Notes: generated from the letters alone by a model not told the origin. 64,000 bases of DNA from Liopterus haemorrhoidalis (GCA_963971575.1 OZ020611.1:179430071-179494070), one strand, 5' to 3'; numbered from the stretch's first letter, positions 42,837 through 54,255 are shown. Numbers and translations: made by a program.

Positions 42837-44603
42837 GTTTTAAAATGAATAAATGATAGGTTAGACCAGGAATTTTGAGACGTTACAATATGTATATTTT
42901 TTAGTAACGTTAAAAATTTAAGTGTTATATCAGTAATTTAAAAAAAATCTTCTGTATGAAAGTGTTTGCTTAAATATTTTCTATAAAGTATTTTCAATAT
43001 TTAAATCGTTTCTGAAATTTTGAAGGCGATTGGTGTCATAAGGAAGCACTGTAGGCCATAATATATTTATTTAAAATTATTTGTAATCGTCCTCCCTACC
43101 AGTTTGTTGTTGATAATCATATATACCTTGTTTACAATATTTTGTAGCTTTGTATTTGTCGCAAACAAAGTTTTGTATTTTTAAGGAAAAAAGCCATATT
43201 ACGGAATTCTTTTGTGTAATTCTGGGAAAGAAATTATTGAAGTTTTGTTTTACATGGCTTATTTTTAATAACTGCTTTCATGTAATGTTTTCTTTGCCAA
43301 GGTCATTTATTTTATTCAAATTTTATTTTTATACTTTTTAATTTACAGCGCGTTTTCTATAGCAGTTACTGTATTGCAATTTTTCTAAACCTCGTGAGGA
43401 ATAAAAATAGAATGAATATTCAAAAGAGAAGGTAAACACTCATACAAAATTTACAAAATACGGACTAAAACGAGTTTTTTTCCAGTTTCTCTGATTGTTT
43501 TTCGTTTTTTTTTGTTTTCATTGATAAAAAATATGGTTTTAAACGAGAAATAATAGGTATTTGAACAAATATTTTGTCAGTCACTAAAAGTTTTATATTT
43601 ATTGAAATATATGTAGAAAAAATATACTGTCTGTTTCTTGGATTTAAGCGGACCTAGTTTTTGTTGTAACTTTTGTTATTAACCTAGTAACTTTTAACGT
43701 TTAAATGTGTCGGAGATGCACCGAGCAAAATCTAAGTTCAGGGATAAAAGGAAGGCCACAGAATACTTTCTTCCCGATTTTCCTTGCCGCTTTGAGTAGT
43801 TTTGAATTTTCTTGGATAAGCGTGTTTTACCATGTCTCGACTTTCTAGGAGGAGCAACGTATCTATCCACTGGGATAAGGTAGAGTCCGCCGAAGGTGAC
43901 TGACCAATTGTTTCTTGAATTTTCTGTACCGCTTAATGGTAGTTCTATTTTCCCTGGATTTCGCGATTTCGTAAATTTCGTGATTTTTTTCATCCCGATA
44001 GATTTTCTCAAACCAAACCGCATATGTAGCGACTTAAGCGTTAAAGCTGATTTTTTTTTTGTGGTTGGGGAAGTGGTTTTTCCAAAAGTTTCTTTTTTAA
44101 TAATTTAGCCCTAGTTGCAGAAGGGGATGAAATGAGCACTTTTTAACCTCTGTCGGGGAGATCAGCCTTTTTTTCAATAGTCCCAACCGCATAGGGGTAG
44201 TTTATAATTGTCTGTGAAACCGGAATTTTAGATATTTTACAATATTTTTAGAGTTTGAAACGAAATGAAACAAAATGAAATTGAACAAAATGTAGTCTCC
44301 GGGTTAGGGTCGAGTCCTCCGAATGTAGACGGGCCCTTTCGGACCGAATTTTCCTTATCTAACAGGGTAGTTTCATTTTTCTGGTTGCGGTTACTATTTT
44401 CGCACAGTTTCAAAAATATGTATCATTGCAATAATTATATTTATGTGTAAAAGTAATAAAAACTATTCTTACACCTAAGGGTGAATTCTGCAAAAGTAGA
44501 ATAGGCCATTTTTTGCGTTTTTAAAATTTTAATAACTACAAAAACATCTGCACCTGTTGTTTACATTGGTCTAGAGCACATGAGAGGAGAACTCCAACAA
44601 GTA
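42837..44603. other. Unassigned stretch, no supported gene
   Basis: Contains a 109-codon minus frame (43694-44023) without recognisable motifs and repeated short words (ccgcataggggtagttt-like, near 44188 and 44366). I cannot assign it. Confidence 0.4.
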
Positions 44604-44688
44604 TTAGGTTGTTACATAAATCCGTTTTTTTTTTTTTTTTTCACCTTTTATTCAATAAAATATACATTCTAAAAAAAAACCGTTATTA

Positions 44689-44913
44689 TCAAATGTACTG
44701 TCCATTATTTCCTATCACTTTGGACAAACGCTCAGGCAATTTCATAATGCCATCTCTCCAGAAGGTTCCGTCTTTGCTCTCGAAAAATCTGTCCAGGTGA
44801 ATTTTGATATCGTCCACAGATGCGAAATCTTTTCCGTAAAGGTAATTTTGTAGAAAGCAGAACAAATGGTAGTCGGATGGTACGATGTCTGGACCATATG
44901 ACCCGACTACCAT
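44689..44913 (-). pseudogene. Mariner (DD34D-type) transposase C-terminus, left arm
   Basis: Open for 74 codons to the natural stop: GPDIVPSDYHLF (the third catalytic Asp in SDYHLF), FASVDDIKIHL, and DGIMKLPERLSKVIGNNGQYI-type end (motif KLPERLSKVI). The N-terminal two-thirds, including the first two catalytic Asp, is absent. The open frame starts inside the loop. Confidence 0.8.
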
Positions 44914-45091
44914 TTGTTCCGTTCTCTACAAAATTCCCTTAACAGAAAAAATTTCGCATCTGTGGACGATATCAAAATTCACCTCTACAGATTTTTCGAG
45001 AGCAAAGACGGAACCTTCTGGAGAGATCATTATGAAATTGCCTGAGCGTTTGTCCAAAGTGATAGAAAATAATGGACAGTACATTCAATAA
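44903..45091 (+). pseudogene. Mariner transposase C-terminus, right arm
   Basis: The inverted copy. It carries the same coding piece on the plus strand, broken by small indels: the last part KLPERLSKVIENNGQYI is readable, but upstream the frame shifts (the FASVDD equivalent is in another frame). Confidence 0.75.
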
Positions 45092-45372
45092 TAAAAGTTT
45101 TTTTTTAAATGTTTATTTTATTGAATAAAAGGTGAAAAAAAAGAACGAACTTTGTAACAACCAAATAATACACCAACTTGATTCACTTGTCTTATTTATG
45201 GGGATTGTCGAATCTTGACACGCGTCCAGTAATCGCGAACTTCAGTAACATTTTTTTTTTCAAAGAGATTTTTTTATGACACTTCAACTGCTTGACTATT
45301 AGTGTCTGAAATTACTGTGGTTACATAATTAATACATAATTAGGATATTGATTGACATTATTAATTTTGAAC

Positions 45373-46082
45373 TTATATTAGATGACGAATATTGGTTGCC
45401 TGTAAGAAGTTGAGTACGTTATTAGTCATTGTTGAGTCTAGTCTTAAGTTGTCTTTAAGGTCTTGTTGTAAATTGAAGTTTCTGCGTAAGTTAGTGTAGC
45501 GTTGGCAGTTAATTAGTATGTGGTTAACGGTAAGTTGTTCGTTAAATACCTCACATAGTTTGTTGTCTAGTCTTGCCATGAGGTGATCGTGTGTGTGTCT
45601 GGTGTGTCCGATTCTGAGTCTTGTCATTATTACTTGTTCTCGTCTGTTGGTGCCTGAGTTCCAGTTTTGTATGTCGTCCTTAACTGTTCGTATTTTGTTG
45701 TTGGTAGTTTCGCGCCACTTAGTCAGTCTGCTCGTGTGAAGTTTCGTCTTGATGATCTGTCTTATGTAGGTTTTGTTGGGGGGTAGGTAGAGTGTATCTT
45801 CATGACAGGTGGAATCTCGGGCGGCTGTGTTGGCACGTTCGTTGCCTTCTATGCCAATGTGGGCAGGAACCCAGATGAGGTGTACTGTTTTCGTTTGTTC
45901 CGCTGTCATCTGGTGTACTTTGTTGTATGACTATTTCTTTGTTGTTGAGGGCTTGTAGTACACTCAGAGAGTCAGTGCAGACGGCTATGTTTCGGTAGGT
46001 GGTATCTGATGCCATTACGAGTGCTTTCAGAATTGCTACCGCTTCTGCTTCAAACACACTACTGGTTGCTGGTAACTCAGTA
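45373..46082 (-). pseudogene. I-group LINE RNase H and C-terminus
   Basis: Minus strand, two overlapping frames. First (46082-45915): SSVFEAEAVAILKAL and CTDSLSVLQAL, the start of an RNase H domain. Then after a frameshift near 45910 (45909-45373): VHLIWVPAHIGIEGNERAN, the RNase H end, then RLRIGHTRHTHDHLM and CEVFNEQLTVNHILINC, the typical tail of I-group/Jockey-related pol. RNase H in a non-LTR pol indicates the I group. The reverse transcriptase and endonuclease are missing, so it is a 5'-truncated copy. 45168-45372 holds its 3' region with no clear tail. Confidence 0.8.
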
Positions 46083-46946
46083 ACATTTGAGCTACATCAT
46101 ACTAGAGACTAATGGAGTTAAATACATACGGCTGTATCACAAACCCTGTAGATATGTAGACGCGGAATTTACTCCAGACCAGTTCCCGTGCAATGCGGAG
46201 TGACCCGAGCAATACTGCTTTCTGCGTCCTGCAGATTAAAGAGGTGGAAGAAGATCTGCAGGCGGGAACGGACTCCATTTCCCTTCGGTAGGAAGCTTAC
46301 ATAACACCAAAAACACTAACTATCAGGATTATAAGTTTAACTTTATACCCTGGATACAGCTTTCTAAACTGGGACAAGAGATCTATATACTTCGACTTTT
46401 TTTTTTGTGAGTCACGTGTTTGTCATCGCTGGCTTAGAACGAGCCCAGAAGTAAACACTATATGATCGATATATTATCATACTTTACTGTCCTTTACGTG
46501 TATATATATATTTACGTATATGTACGTCCAACACAAAGCTTACGTATGTGATATCAGACGTAGTAGAAAAGCGTTGCTTGCCGCGTGCTTTACAAATTAG
46601 TTCATGTTGTCCAGTGACCGTCCCTGAATTATACAACGTACTTCGATGCAAACTTATTTACTTTAAGTCTAAAGTGTGTTTTTCTTTTCAGTTATATTTG
46701 TCAATAAATTTACAGTATATGATTCTGCAGCATTTTAATTATAATAGAATAGGGAAAAATAATTGTTTGATTTTTTTTTTGCTTTAAACTTTTCTTAATC
46801 TCTTTGTTTCTTTCATTATCACTCACCATCATTCTCTCACTTTTAATTTGTGTTTCGTAGATATAACTCACTGTTAGTAAAAACTCCTTCAGGTGAGAAT
46901 GACGTACTTCAGTATGCTCAATACACAATGTTTGTGGAGATTGCAA
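46083..46946. other. Unassigned stretch
   Basis: Includes a more GC-balanced section (46130-46300) of unknown origin; no recognised protein. The 79-codon frame 46548-46787 lacks motifs. Confidence 0.4.
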
Positions 46947-46998
46947 TCTATATTAATAAAATTGGAGGCTATATCTGCTTTTTTTTAGCTCATATTTG

Positions 46999-47141
46999 CA
47001 GTGCCGCAACTAGGCAAGTGCAATAGGTGCACAGGCACAGGGCCCAAGTCGAAAGGGGGTCAATGGAAGGCCAAGTCAGACTGTGGATAATCTTTTTGAG
47101 TAACCTTGCACAGGGCCCAGAAAAAGCTAGTTATGGTTCTG
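46999..47141. mobile_element. hAT MITE, 143 bp, CATATTTG duplication
   Basis: Ends cagtgccgcaactaggcaag (left) and cagaaccataactagctttt (right, inward). Perfect 8-bp flanks CATATTTG (46991-46998, 47142-47149). Nested in the Helitron-like element. Confidence 0.85.
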
Positions 47142-47765
47142 CATATTTGGTTTCTACACGTTTCAGATGATTTTAAGCCAATATCCGCAAAACAATCAAT
47201 TTTTGATTTTTTATTTTGATTCACGCAAAACCGGCTGGACATATTTTCACGTAATTTTGGTATGATGATAAAGTAAACCAGGATTCGAACATAGGCTATA
47301 AGATATCTCAAATTTTTTATTATATTAATGGTTCGGGGTTAAAAATTAAAAAAAAACTTAAAATATCTCCCTTATTATTGACTTAACAGAAAAATTTATG
47401 TAAAATAAAATGTTTTTATAAAATTTTTTTTTTTTGTTAAATGCATTTTTTCATTTAGATGAATTTAAGTTACGGGGGGGGGATCTCACTCTAAAACTAC
47501 AATCTAAGTATATTTCCCTTATTTATGGGCTTAATAGCGAAACCATATAGGACAAAATAAAGTTTACTACAAGAAAAAAAAAACTTTTTTTTAAGCAATT
47601 TTTCATTATTAGAATAGTTGGGGAATAGTTATTATATGAATAGTTGGGGAGAAAGGGGAGGACACCCTGAAGCAAAATTTTTGCAATATCTTCCTTATTA
47701 TTGACTTAACAGCAAAAAAGTATATCACAAAAATTGTTTATAATGATAAAGTCTTTTTTGTTGTA

Positions 47766-48560
47766 CAGGGTGGGCCATGGGAACCTGTTGATTTTTGAAT
47801 GAAGATAATAACATACATTAATAGTGATTTATATGCCATTTTAATTTTTAAAAATTATATCAGTCATGTGATGACCATTCTGCTCATAACATGTTTCAAG
47901 TCTGTTCATAAATTCTTGGTGAACGCGGTCCAGTAGAGCTTTGTCAATCGCCCGGACTTCTGCACGAATGGCATCCTTTAGTTCATCCAATGTTCCGGGT
48001 TTGTTCCCGTAAACACGAACCTTTAGATAACCCCAGAAGAAGAAATCGCATGTTGTCAAATCTGGTGACCTCGGAGGCCAATACAGGTCCCCAAAACGTA
48101 AAATTAGGCGCCCTGGAAACATTTGGCGCAGAACTTCCATCGATGCTCTTGCAGTGTGAGGGGTAGCCCCATCTTGCTGGAACCAAATTCTCTTAGTCTG
48201 CGTAATTCGGGTATCAAGAAGTTATTGATCATCTGAACATAACGGTTAGCGTTCACAGTAACTGTGTTCCCGCTTGTTCGAAAGTCGTTGACCCATTTGA
48301 GAATTGTGTTTCGGCTTGGGATGCTTCCACGGCGCCCAACATTAAACTCAATTCGAAATGCTCTTTGCGCCGCTATTACTGATTCACCGTTTTTTTTTTT
48401 TTTTTCACAAACGCGTCATACACAAACACACGTTGTCTTACACCCCATTAAACTGCACGAACTGATGGTTGGAATGCAACCTACCGCTTGCTTCTACCCC
48501 CCCAACCACCTGCAGAGTACTACCCGTTTCAAAAACGTCAGGTTCCAATAGCCCACCCTG
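47766..48560 (-). mobile_element. DD41D mariner-like element, internally deleted
   Basis: 795 bp, inverted ends cagggtgggccatgggaacc (left) and cagggtgggctattggaacc (right, inward), each bounded by TA (47764-47765, 48561-48562). The transposase gene is on the minus strand and joins an N-terminal piece to the catalytic end, so the middle was deleted. Inserted inside the tandem units of the Helitron-like element. Confidence 0.85.
47841..48400 (-). pseudogene. DD41D transposase, deleted and frameshifted
   Basis: Minus strand in order: GESVIAAQRAF and VGRRGSIPSRNTILKWVNDF (DNA-binding helix-turn-helix, 48390-48265); then directly VNANRYVQMINNFLIPEL (48240-48205), skipping the linker and the first catalytic Asp; a frameshift near 48195-48205; then WFQQDGATPHTA (second Asp) and WPPRSPDLTTCDFFFWGYLK (third Asp). 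There are 41 residues between the second and third Asp, giving DD41D. The frame ends at 47841. Not functional. Confidence 0.85.
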
Positions 48561-49250
48561 TATATACTTTTACGATTGAATGAATATTTGAGGAGTTACA
48601 GGGATAATCCCTAAAACTAAAATCTTGAAATATCTCACTTACCATTTACTTTACATCATAAATGTGTATGAGGAAACATTTGTTTTCTCGTCAATGCAAT
48701 TTTTAATAAGAAGATTATTTAGAGGGCAAGGGGAGTGTTACTTTTAAAGTTGAAATATATCATTTATCATTTACTTAACAGCAAAAATGTATATGAGAAA
48801 AGAAACTATTTCTCTTTGTTCAATGCAGTTTTTAATAAGATATATATTTGGGCAGATACGGGAGAGCTACCTATAAACCAAGTATCCCACATCAATAAAA
48901 GAGGTTTATCAAAAATATAAATAAAAGAGTGGTTTAGAATAAAGAAACGATTATTTAGTTCTACTTGAAACTGAAATATCTCACTTATCATTTACGTTAC
49001 AGCAAAAATGTACCTTACAAAAACCGTACGAATTATGGGCGCACCAGCTAGTGTTAAATAACAAGCATAACTAACATGTAAAAGTAAGGTTTCACTTTCG
49101 CTCATACCAGCACTTATAACGGAATGCCGTTAACAGATCAGAGATGGCACTGGTCACTGGAATTCACAACTGTTCGGGAAGATTTCAAAAACATTTGAAA
49201 GAAGTCAAAATTAATATTGACAAAGCACTCAAATGGACTCAAGAGTTGTC

Positions 49251-49315
49251 GTGGCTCCATGGTAAGGCAGTTGCCTAAGAACCAGGGGTACACGAGTTCG
49301 AATCCCCCCATCTCC
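49251..49315 (+). repeat. tRNA-derived SINE-like sequence
   Basis: gtggctccatggtaaggcag (A-box region) and gagttcgaatcc (B box, 49294-49305). The T-stem would be mismatched, so not a tRNA gene. Confidence 0.6.
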
Positions 49316-50080
49316 ATCAGATTTTTATCTTTCAATACTGTACAGTCAGCTGTGGGATCGATTCAGCCTCAAGTATTTAATACTTAAAATGAGTACATGT
49401 TTATATAGGGATAATAGGACGGGTCAAAATGTCACACTGACAACATGGCTTTCATATTTTTGGCCGGATAAATATTATAAATTTCTGTATTATAATTGCA
49501 ATAAAATCAACAGATACGGATTTTGGATACGGATATGTTTTTTCTTGCGGATATTCGTGGCACATCTCTACTCCAGATGTGCTACTGAGTGCATATAATA
49601 ATGTTGAAATTGATTAGTTAAATTATGGTCAATAGAGCTAATATTAACATATTGTATTTGGAACAATATATGCCAGTACCGATCCGCTGCAAGTATTCAA
49701 TGTTAATTGTAATACAAGAAAGTTATTCGGGAACTATATACCTTGTTCATTAATTAATAATTACAATATATAGTTATTGAAATTCTATTTTGGTATCTTC
49801 AAACAAAACACAGATTTGATAAAAGTAATACAACAGTGGTGCCCCTATCTAGGCAAATTCGACCTTTTCTCTTTTGTCTCTGAAGAACTCTGGTGTTTTA
49901 GTAACCGAATGTCACTTTACCCCGATTTCCTTTAGTTTTTATGCTGTTTATGGCCGTACTTATTGTCCGTAAGTGTATATTTGCAAGGATTTTTGCGGTT
50001 ATTGACTATTATCAGATCATATCTGTTTTATCTTTGCTTGTGTGCTTATTCGGTTTGGATTTAGGCTCTTATGTAGGCCA
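49316..50080. other. Unassigned AT-rich stretch
   Basis: No supported feature. Confidence 0.4.
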
Positions 50081-50132
50081 TTTTTAGGGTTTTGTAGGTA
50101 TGACCAAAAAACCCTTATACCGTCATTTTGTC

Positions 50133-50170
<38 letters not shown>

Positions 50171-51171
50171 TCGGTAAAAATTGTAGCCGAACGGCTAAAC
50201 CTAGAGAGTTGAAATTTGGCATGCTTATACAACTCGTTGACCCGCACATAGGAAAAATACCAAAACATCTAAAAAACATATCCCCCTAAAAATATAAACA
50301 AATATGTGCTCATCGAAAAAAAAATTTTTTTTTTTTTTAATTCTGAGTAGGGTATCAAATGAAAGCCCTTGGTACGTGGATTAACGATCATATTTTTATT
50401 TTTCCAAAATAAATTATTTTGAAGCGATTTTTGCCAATATTGTGCAAAAAAAATTTTGTCCCACACCCTGTAGCCCGGATGGTTTAAACTAAAAATCTGA
50501 AAAAATTCTAAGTAATGTACATTGGTGTGAACCGGAATAGTTCAACAGGAATTTTTGATCAGATTATGTTTTTGGAAAAAAAAGCATTATTTGTGTTTTT
50601 TTGCTAATAATGTTGACAACTTATAGTTATATAATACGCTAAACAGTAACGTGTTTCTTGGTGCTGTGGCTAAGATACTTGCGTTCTGTCCAAGAATTCG
50701 TAATCGGACTCATGTTCGAGTCCTACGTGAGGAGACAATATTATTTTTTATTTATTTTTTTGCATTTTTATATTGTTTAAATTATTTTTTCAAAATTTTA
50801 ATTATATTTTGGCAATTGTTGCATTTAATTTTTAATAGCGTAAATTTAATAACCAATGGAAATTGTTGAAATTATAATTTAATTATATATTTGAATGTAC
50901 ACGAAATCAAAGGGGAGGAGCTATGACTAAAAACAACCAATGGAAGCCATAGGCGCAATTTTCAAAATCTTAATGAACCTTGATATATAAAAAAAAAAAT
51001 ACTGCACATCTTTAAAAACTTAAATAATGGTAATAGGCATTCGAATTAAAATTCATAAAAAAATATTTTGTCATAAAATTTGTTTTGGCACCCCAAATAA
51101 TCATCATTCACTTACTAAATACCTGCAAAACCCTGAAATGTGTGAAAATTCACACTTCACATCAATTTTTA
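50081..51171 (+). mobile_element. DINE-1-like repeat, family A copy 10 (full length)
   Basis: Begins tttttagggttttgtaggta, has a (TCTG)n tract at 50133-50170, the conserved blocks, an internal tRNA-like module at 50659-50725, and ends cctgcaaaaccctgaaatg, stem-loop gtgtgaaaattcacac, cttcacatcaattttta. This and 13543-14495 are the best copies to define the family. Confidence 0.75.
50659..50725 (+). repeat. tRNA-like module inside the DINE-1-like repeat
   Basis: tggtgctgtggctaagatac (A-box region) and atgttcgagtcc (B box, 50712-50723), about 580 bp from the 5' end of the repeat, as in the copy at 13.5 kb. Confidence 0.55.
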
Positions 51172-52039
51172 GATATACTATGTATTCTTAAAATCTCTCA
51201 AATAAACCCAATGACTAATGCTGAATTATTACAAATAAACAAACGATTGTCGTAAATACGTAACTGTTTCTAACCTTCTAATACCTGTTAATAATGCTAA
51301 TACTAATGTTTAAAGTAGTGGTTACCTATGCCTGCGACTCTGCGACCCAAAGTTGGATCGTCAATTTCGATAGGTGCGGACGTTTTATATTTGAAGAAAT
51401 GTTTTTTTTTTGCTCTGCAGGTTTCTCGAATTATTTGGTTTTTTAAGTTAGGTTTCTTGAAATTCAAAATCGAAATCGCCAAATAATTTCGCTGGGCCGT
51501 GCTTTCACTTTTGATATTTGCAGAAATTGTTTTTTGGATGTTGAATAATCGTGTATTCGAACGATTGCGTGACTTACATTTAAGAAATTGCAGGTAACGT
51601 TTTGGCGTTACGAAAGACTTGCTAACCATCACTCATAGCAAAATGCAATTTGCAAATGTTACATACGGTTTAAAAGAGCAACAGTGGTTGTATAAGACAA
51701 TGTACGTGTCAAGGTCTTGGGCCATTTCTAGAGCGAACAGGGAGGGGAAATAATCGCTCGAAATCGGAGCTCGGTGTTGAAAAAAAGCGCTAATAACTCG
51801 CCTACTAATTGTCGTAGCTAGGCCGGATTTGTTTCGTTTGATAGAGAATTGATTACTTTATTGGAGTTTGACAGTACATTGGACATTATTTTGGAGTTTG
51901 GAGTACAAGAAAAAAGTGCTGTAAGATGTCTAAAAGTGACGTACATATTCCGAGCATCACCATTAAGAACTTGGCAAAGTTATTGATCTAATAATTATGA
52001 ATCAAAAGAGTGTCTAATTTGTCCATTGATCCCTTGGCA
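51172..52039. other. Unassigned stretch
   Basis: A 109-codon, basic minus frame at 51303-51632 has no recognisable motif and is not called as a gene. Confidence 0.4.
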
Positions 52040-52047
52040 CTAATAGC

Positions 52048-52296
52048 CGGCGCGAGGGTCTGCGGCGCCCGTATGCAAGATTTAATTGAGCGCCCCTAAG
52101 TAGGGCGCAATTAGCTTTTTTCGAGATCATCCCTTCTAAATTTGAAGTGAAGATCCACAAAAAAAAAGGTTCTCACTTCTAAATTTCAAGTGAAGACGTA
52201 AAAAAAAGGTCCTCACTTCTAAAATTACATTTCACTACCTTACTTTTATATTCATTTGGTCATTTAGCGCCCTTTCGAATCTCACGCCAGCGCCGG
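52048..52296. mobile_element. hAT MITE, 249 bp, CTAATAGC duplication
   Basis: Ends cggcgcgagggtctgcggcg and (inward) ccggcgctggcgtgagattc. 8-bp flanks CTAATAGC (52040-52047, 52297-52304). Contains two tcctcacttctaaa units. Same family as 31987-32223. Confidence 0.85.
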
Positions 52297-52304
52297 CTAA
52301 TAGC

Positions 52305-52692
52305 TAATCGCCAATAAATGCTAATAGCCATCGTTACTGTGCGCCAGAAATTTTAATTAACTAATTCCGTTGATTCCTTATAAACTTCTAACGAGCCCTA
52401 GGGGTTACCGATCTTCAAATCAGCCCATATTATACCGACCTCGTTAGGAACCCCTGCAATAAACTGAACCAACATCACCAAAGTTAATTCTACGCCCAAA
52501 ACTTTTCGGATCTTTCCAATGGAGGGAGCCCAACCGATTTTTTCCCTCAGGTTTGTTTCGAAATTATGTTTTGGCAACAAAACGTTTCGAAATCTTTCTA
52601 TTTTTGCTGGTCATGTTCCTCAATATTATTTTTTTCTTTTGCTAGCAAGGTTTCTCGATATACATTTTCTTGCTCATCAAACCCTGTCTTTT
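52305..52692. other. Unassigned spacer
   Basis: No feature recognised. Confidence 0.4.
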
Positions 52693-53550
52693 TTTATTAA
52701 GGTTTTGTAGGTATGAACACCAGAAAACCCTTATTACGTTACTCATGTGTCTGTCTGTCTGTACGGTAGAAATGGTAGCCAAACGGCTGAACATAGAAAG
52801 TTGAAATTTGGCATACTTGTACAACTTTTTGACCCACATATAGGAAAGTTATAGAGAGTTCAAAAAAATGCAGCGCGGGATAAATATAAACAAATATGTA
52901 TTTAATAAAAAAATAAATATTTTTTTAAAATTTTGAATGGCATACCAAATGAAACCTCTTACTGCGTGGATCAACAAACACATTTTTATTTTTGAAAAAA
53001 TCAATTTTTATTATTTAATTTTTGCGAAAAATGTGATACCCCACCCTACCTCCCAAAGGAATTGATATAAAAATCTAACAAAAATATTCGTAATGAACAT
53101 TGATGGGAATCGAAATAGTTCAACAGGAATTTTTGATCAGATACATTTTTCGAAAAATGCCAATTTTTTGTATTGTTGATAAAATTTAGTTTGTTTTTTT
53201 AAAATTTATTAGATAGATTAAAAATTTATATTAAAAAGATAATATATTTTTTTAATAGTTGCGAACTGAGTTACTCACATCACACCACACTACACTCTAC
53301 ACTGTAAAATATTTCTTATTAATCTAATGAAAAACGCTGGAATATTTGGCAAATTATTTAATTTTATTTAAAAAAATTAAATGGAAGCTCTTAGTTCTCA
53401 AATAACGAATAAAAGTGATTATCTAAAAAACTGTTGATTTTGATGTGATATATATACCTAGACATCCAGTATTATTTTAGCTTTTTACACCTATTAAATA
53501 CCTGCAAAACCCTGAAATGTGTAAAAATTCACACTTCACTTAAATTTTTT
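52693..53550 (+). mobile_element. DINE-1-like repeat, family A copy 11
   Basis: Starts ttaaggttttgtaggtatga, short TCTG tract at 52748-52762, conserved blocks, and 3' end cctgcaaaaccctgaaatgt with gtaaaaattcac and tttttt. It lacks the tRNA-like module of copies 4 and 10. Confidence 0.7.
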
Positions 53551-54255
53551 TATTAGTCGCAATGGGTCTCCAAGACAATAAATAGATCGTGAACAAAAGT
53601 TGTGAAATACTGATTTAAAGATTCATTTTCCAAGAAATTATACATATCGATTACATTGCTTGCAACGCTTGTCCTTGATAGTCAGCTAGTTTAAATTAGG
53701 TAACGTTTCTATTTTTGTATAAGTAAGTCGATATGTTCCTACACTTGATTAATCAGTAATATTATATGAGTGATTGAAGTGGTGAGGTGGAGGGAGAACT
53801 GGGGGTGGTAGATCGTGTCGAGCGGGGTGCCATTGCCACGGGTGCTAATAAACACGTGATTCTGTAACACAGTTGAACGGGTATAATATAGCATCGCTAA
53901 CACAACCACCGGTTATAATTAGACTACATGCGAGTAGGTATTCATATCAAGTACAAACGTATCAATATGCAAACAAGAAAATATTTGTCACATAATAGTA
54001 CGTCATGTTCGTTTACTTTTCCGTTTAGATTTTTGTAAATTTTGGAGAAATATAAATCTGTTAGCAGCTGATAATGGTAGATCCAAAATTGAAAGGAAAC
54101 AGAAAAGTTAAAAGGGGGAACGCAAATTTTAAAATAGACTTTAGTATAATCCCAAGCACACTCAAATTTGTACGCTTCTAAAAATTGTAATGCACTTTAA
54201 CTTTCGTTTTACTACAGTTATTTTAATGAGTTTCTCATTCTTGTAGTTCAGATAA
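53551..54255. other. Unassigned stretch
   Basis: No supported feature. Confidence 0.4.

Larger units (their letters stand above)
44604..45165. mobile_element. 562-bp palindromic element made of two mariner 3' ends
   Basis: Left arm 44604-44875 and right arm 44903-45165 are inverted copies around a 27-nt loop. Each arm runs from a mariner-type terminus (ttaggttgttac / tttggttgttac read inward) through the end of a mariner transposase gene. TA dinucleotides flank both ends (44602-44603, 45166-45167), the mariner target. Arms are similar but not identical (roughly 85-90 percent by eye; the right arm has small indels). Such foldback elements move as one unit if transposase is supplied, and their transcripts form long hairpins. 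Confidence 0.85.
46947..49051 (+). mobile_element. Helitron-like element (family C), 2.1 kb with nested insertions
   Basis: Starts tctatattaataaaattgga directly after an A and ends gcgcaccagCTAG directly before a T. A 5' TC, 3' CTAG and A|T insertion fit Helitrons. The start is corroborated by the second copy at 34792. The body holds at least six degenerate tandem units around tatctcacttatcatttact / taacagcaaaaatgtat (near 47357, 47500, 47686, 48628, 48749, 48968). It encodes no Rep-helicase. A hAT MITE and a DD41D mariner are nested inside, so it predates both. Confidence 0.6.

Noticed and set aside
43694..44023. 109-codon minus frame
   Set aside because: No motif, no homologue recognised, no promoter or splice context; a frame of this length is expected by chance in 64 kb.
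48590..49040. CRISPR-like array (repeated tatctcactta units)
   Set aside because: Units are degenerate, unevenly spaced and belong to a eukaryotic Helitron-like repeat; there are no spacers of even length and no cas genes.
49251..49315. Possible functional tRNA gene
   Set aside because: The B box is good, but the T-stem and acceptor stem do not pair, so it is SINE-like.
51303..51632. 109-codon basic minus frame
   Set aside because: Lys/Arg/Asn-rich composition follows local base composition and no domain can be read.
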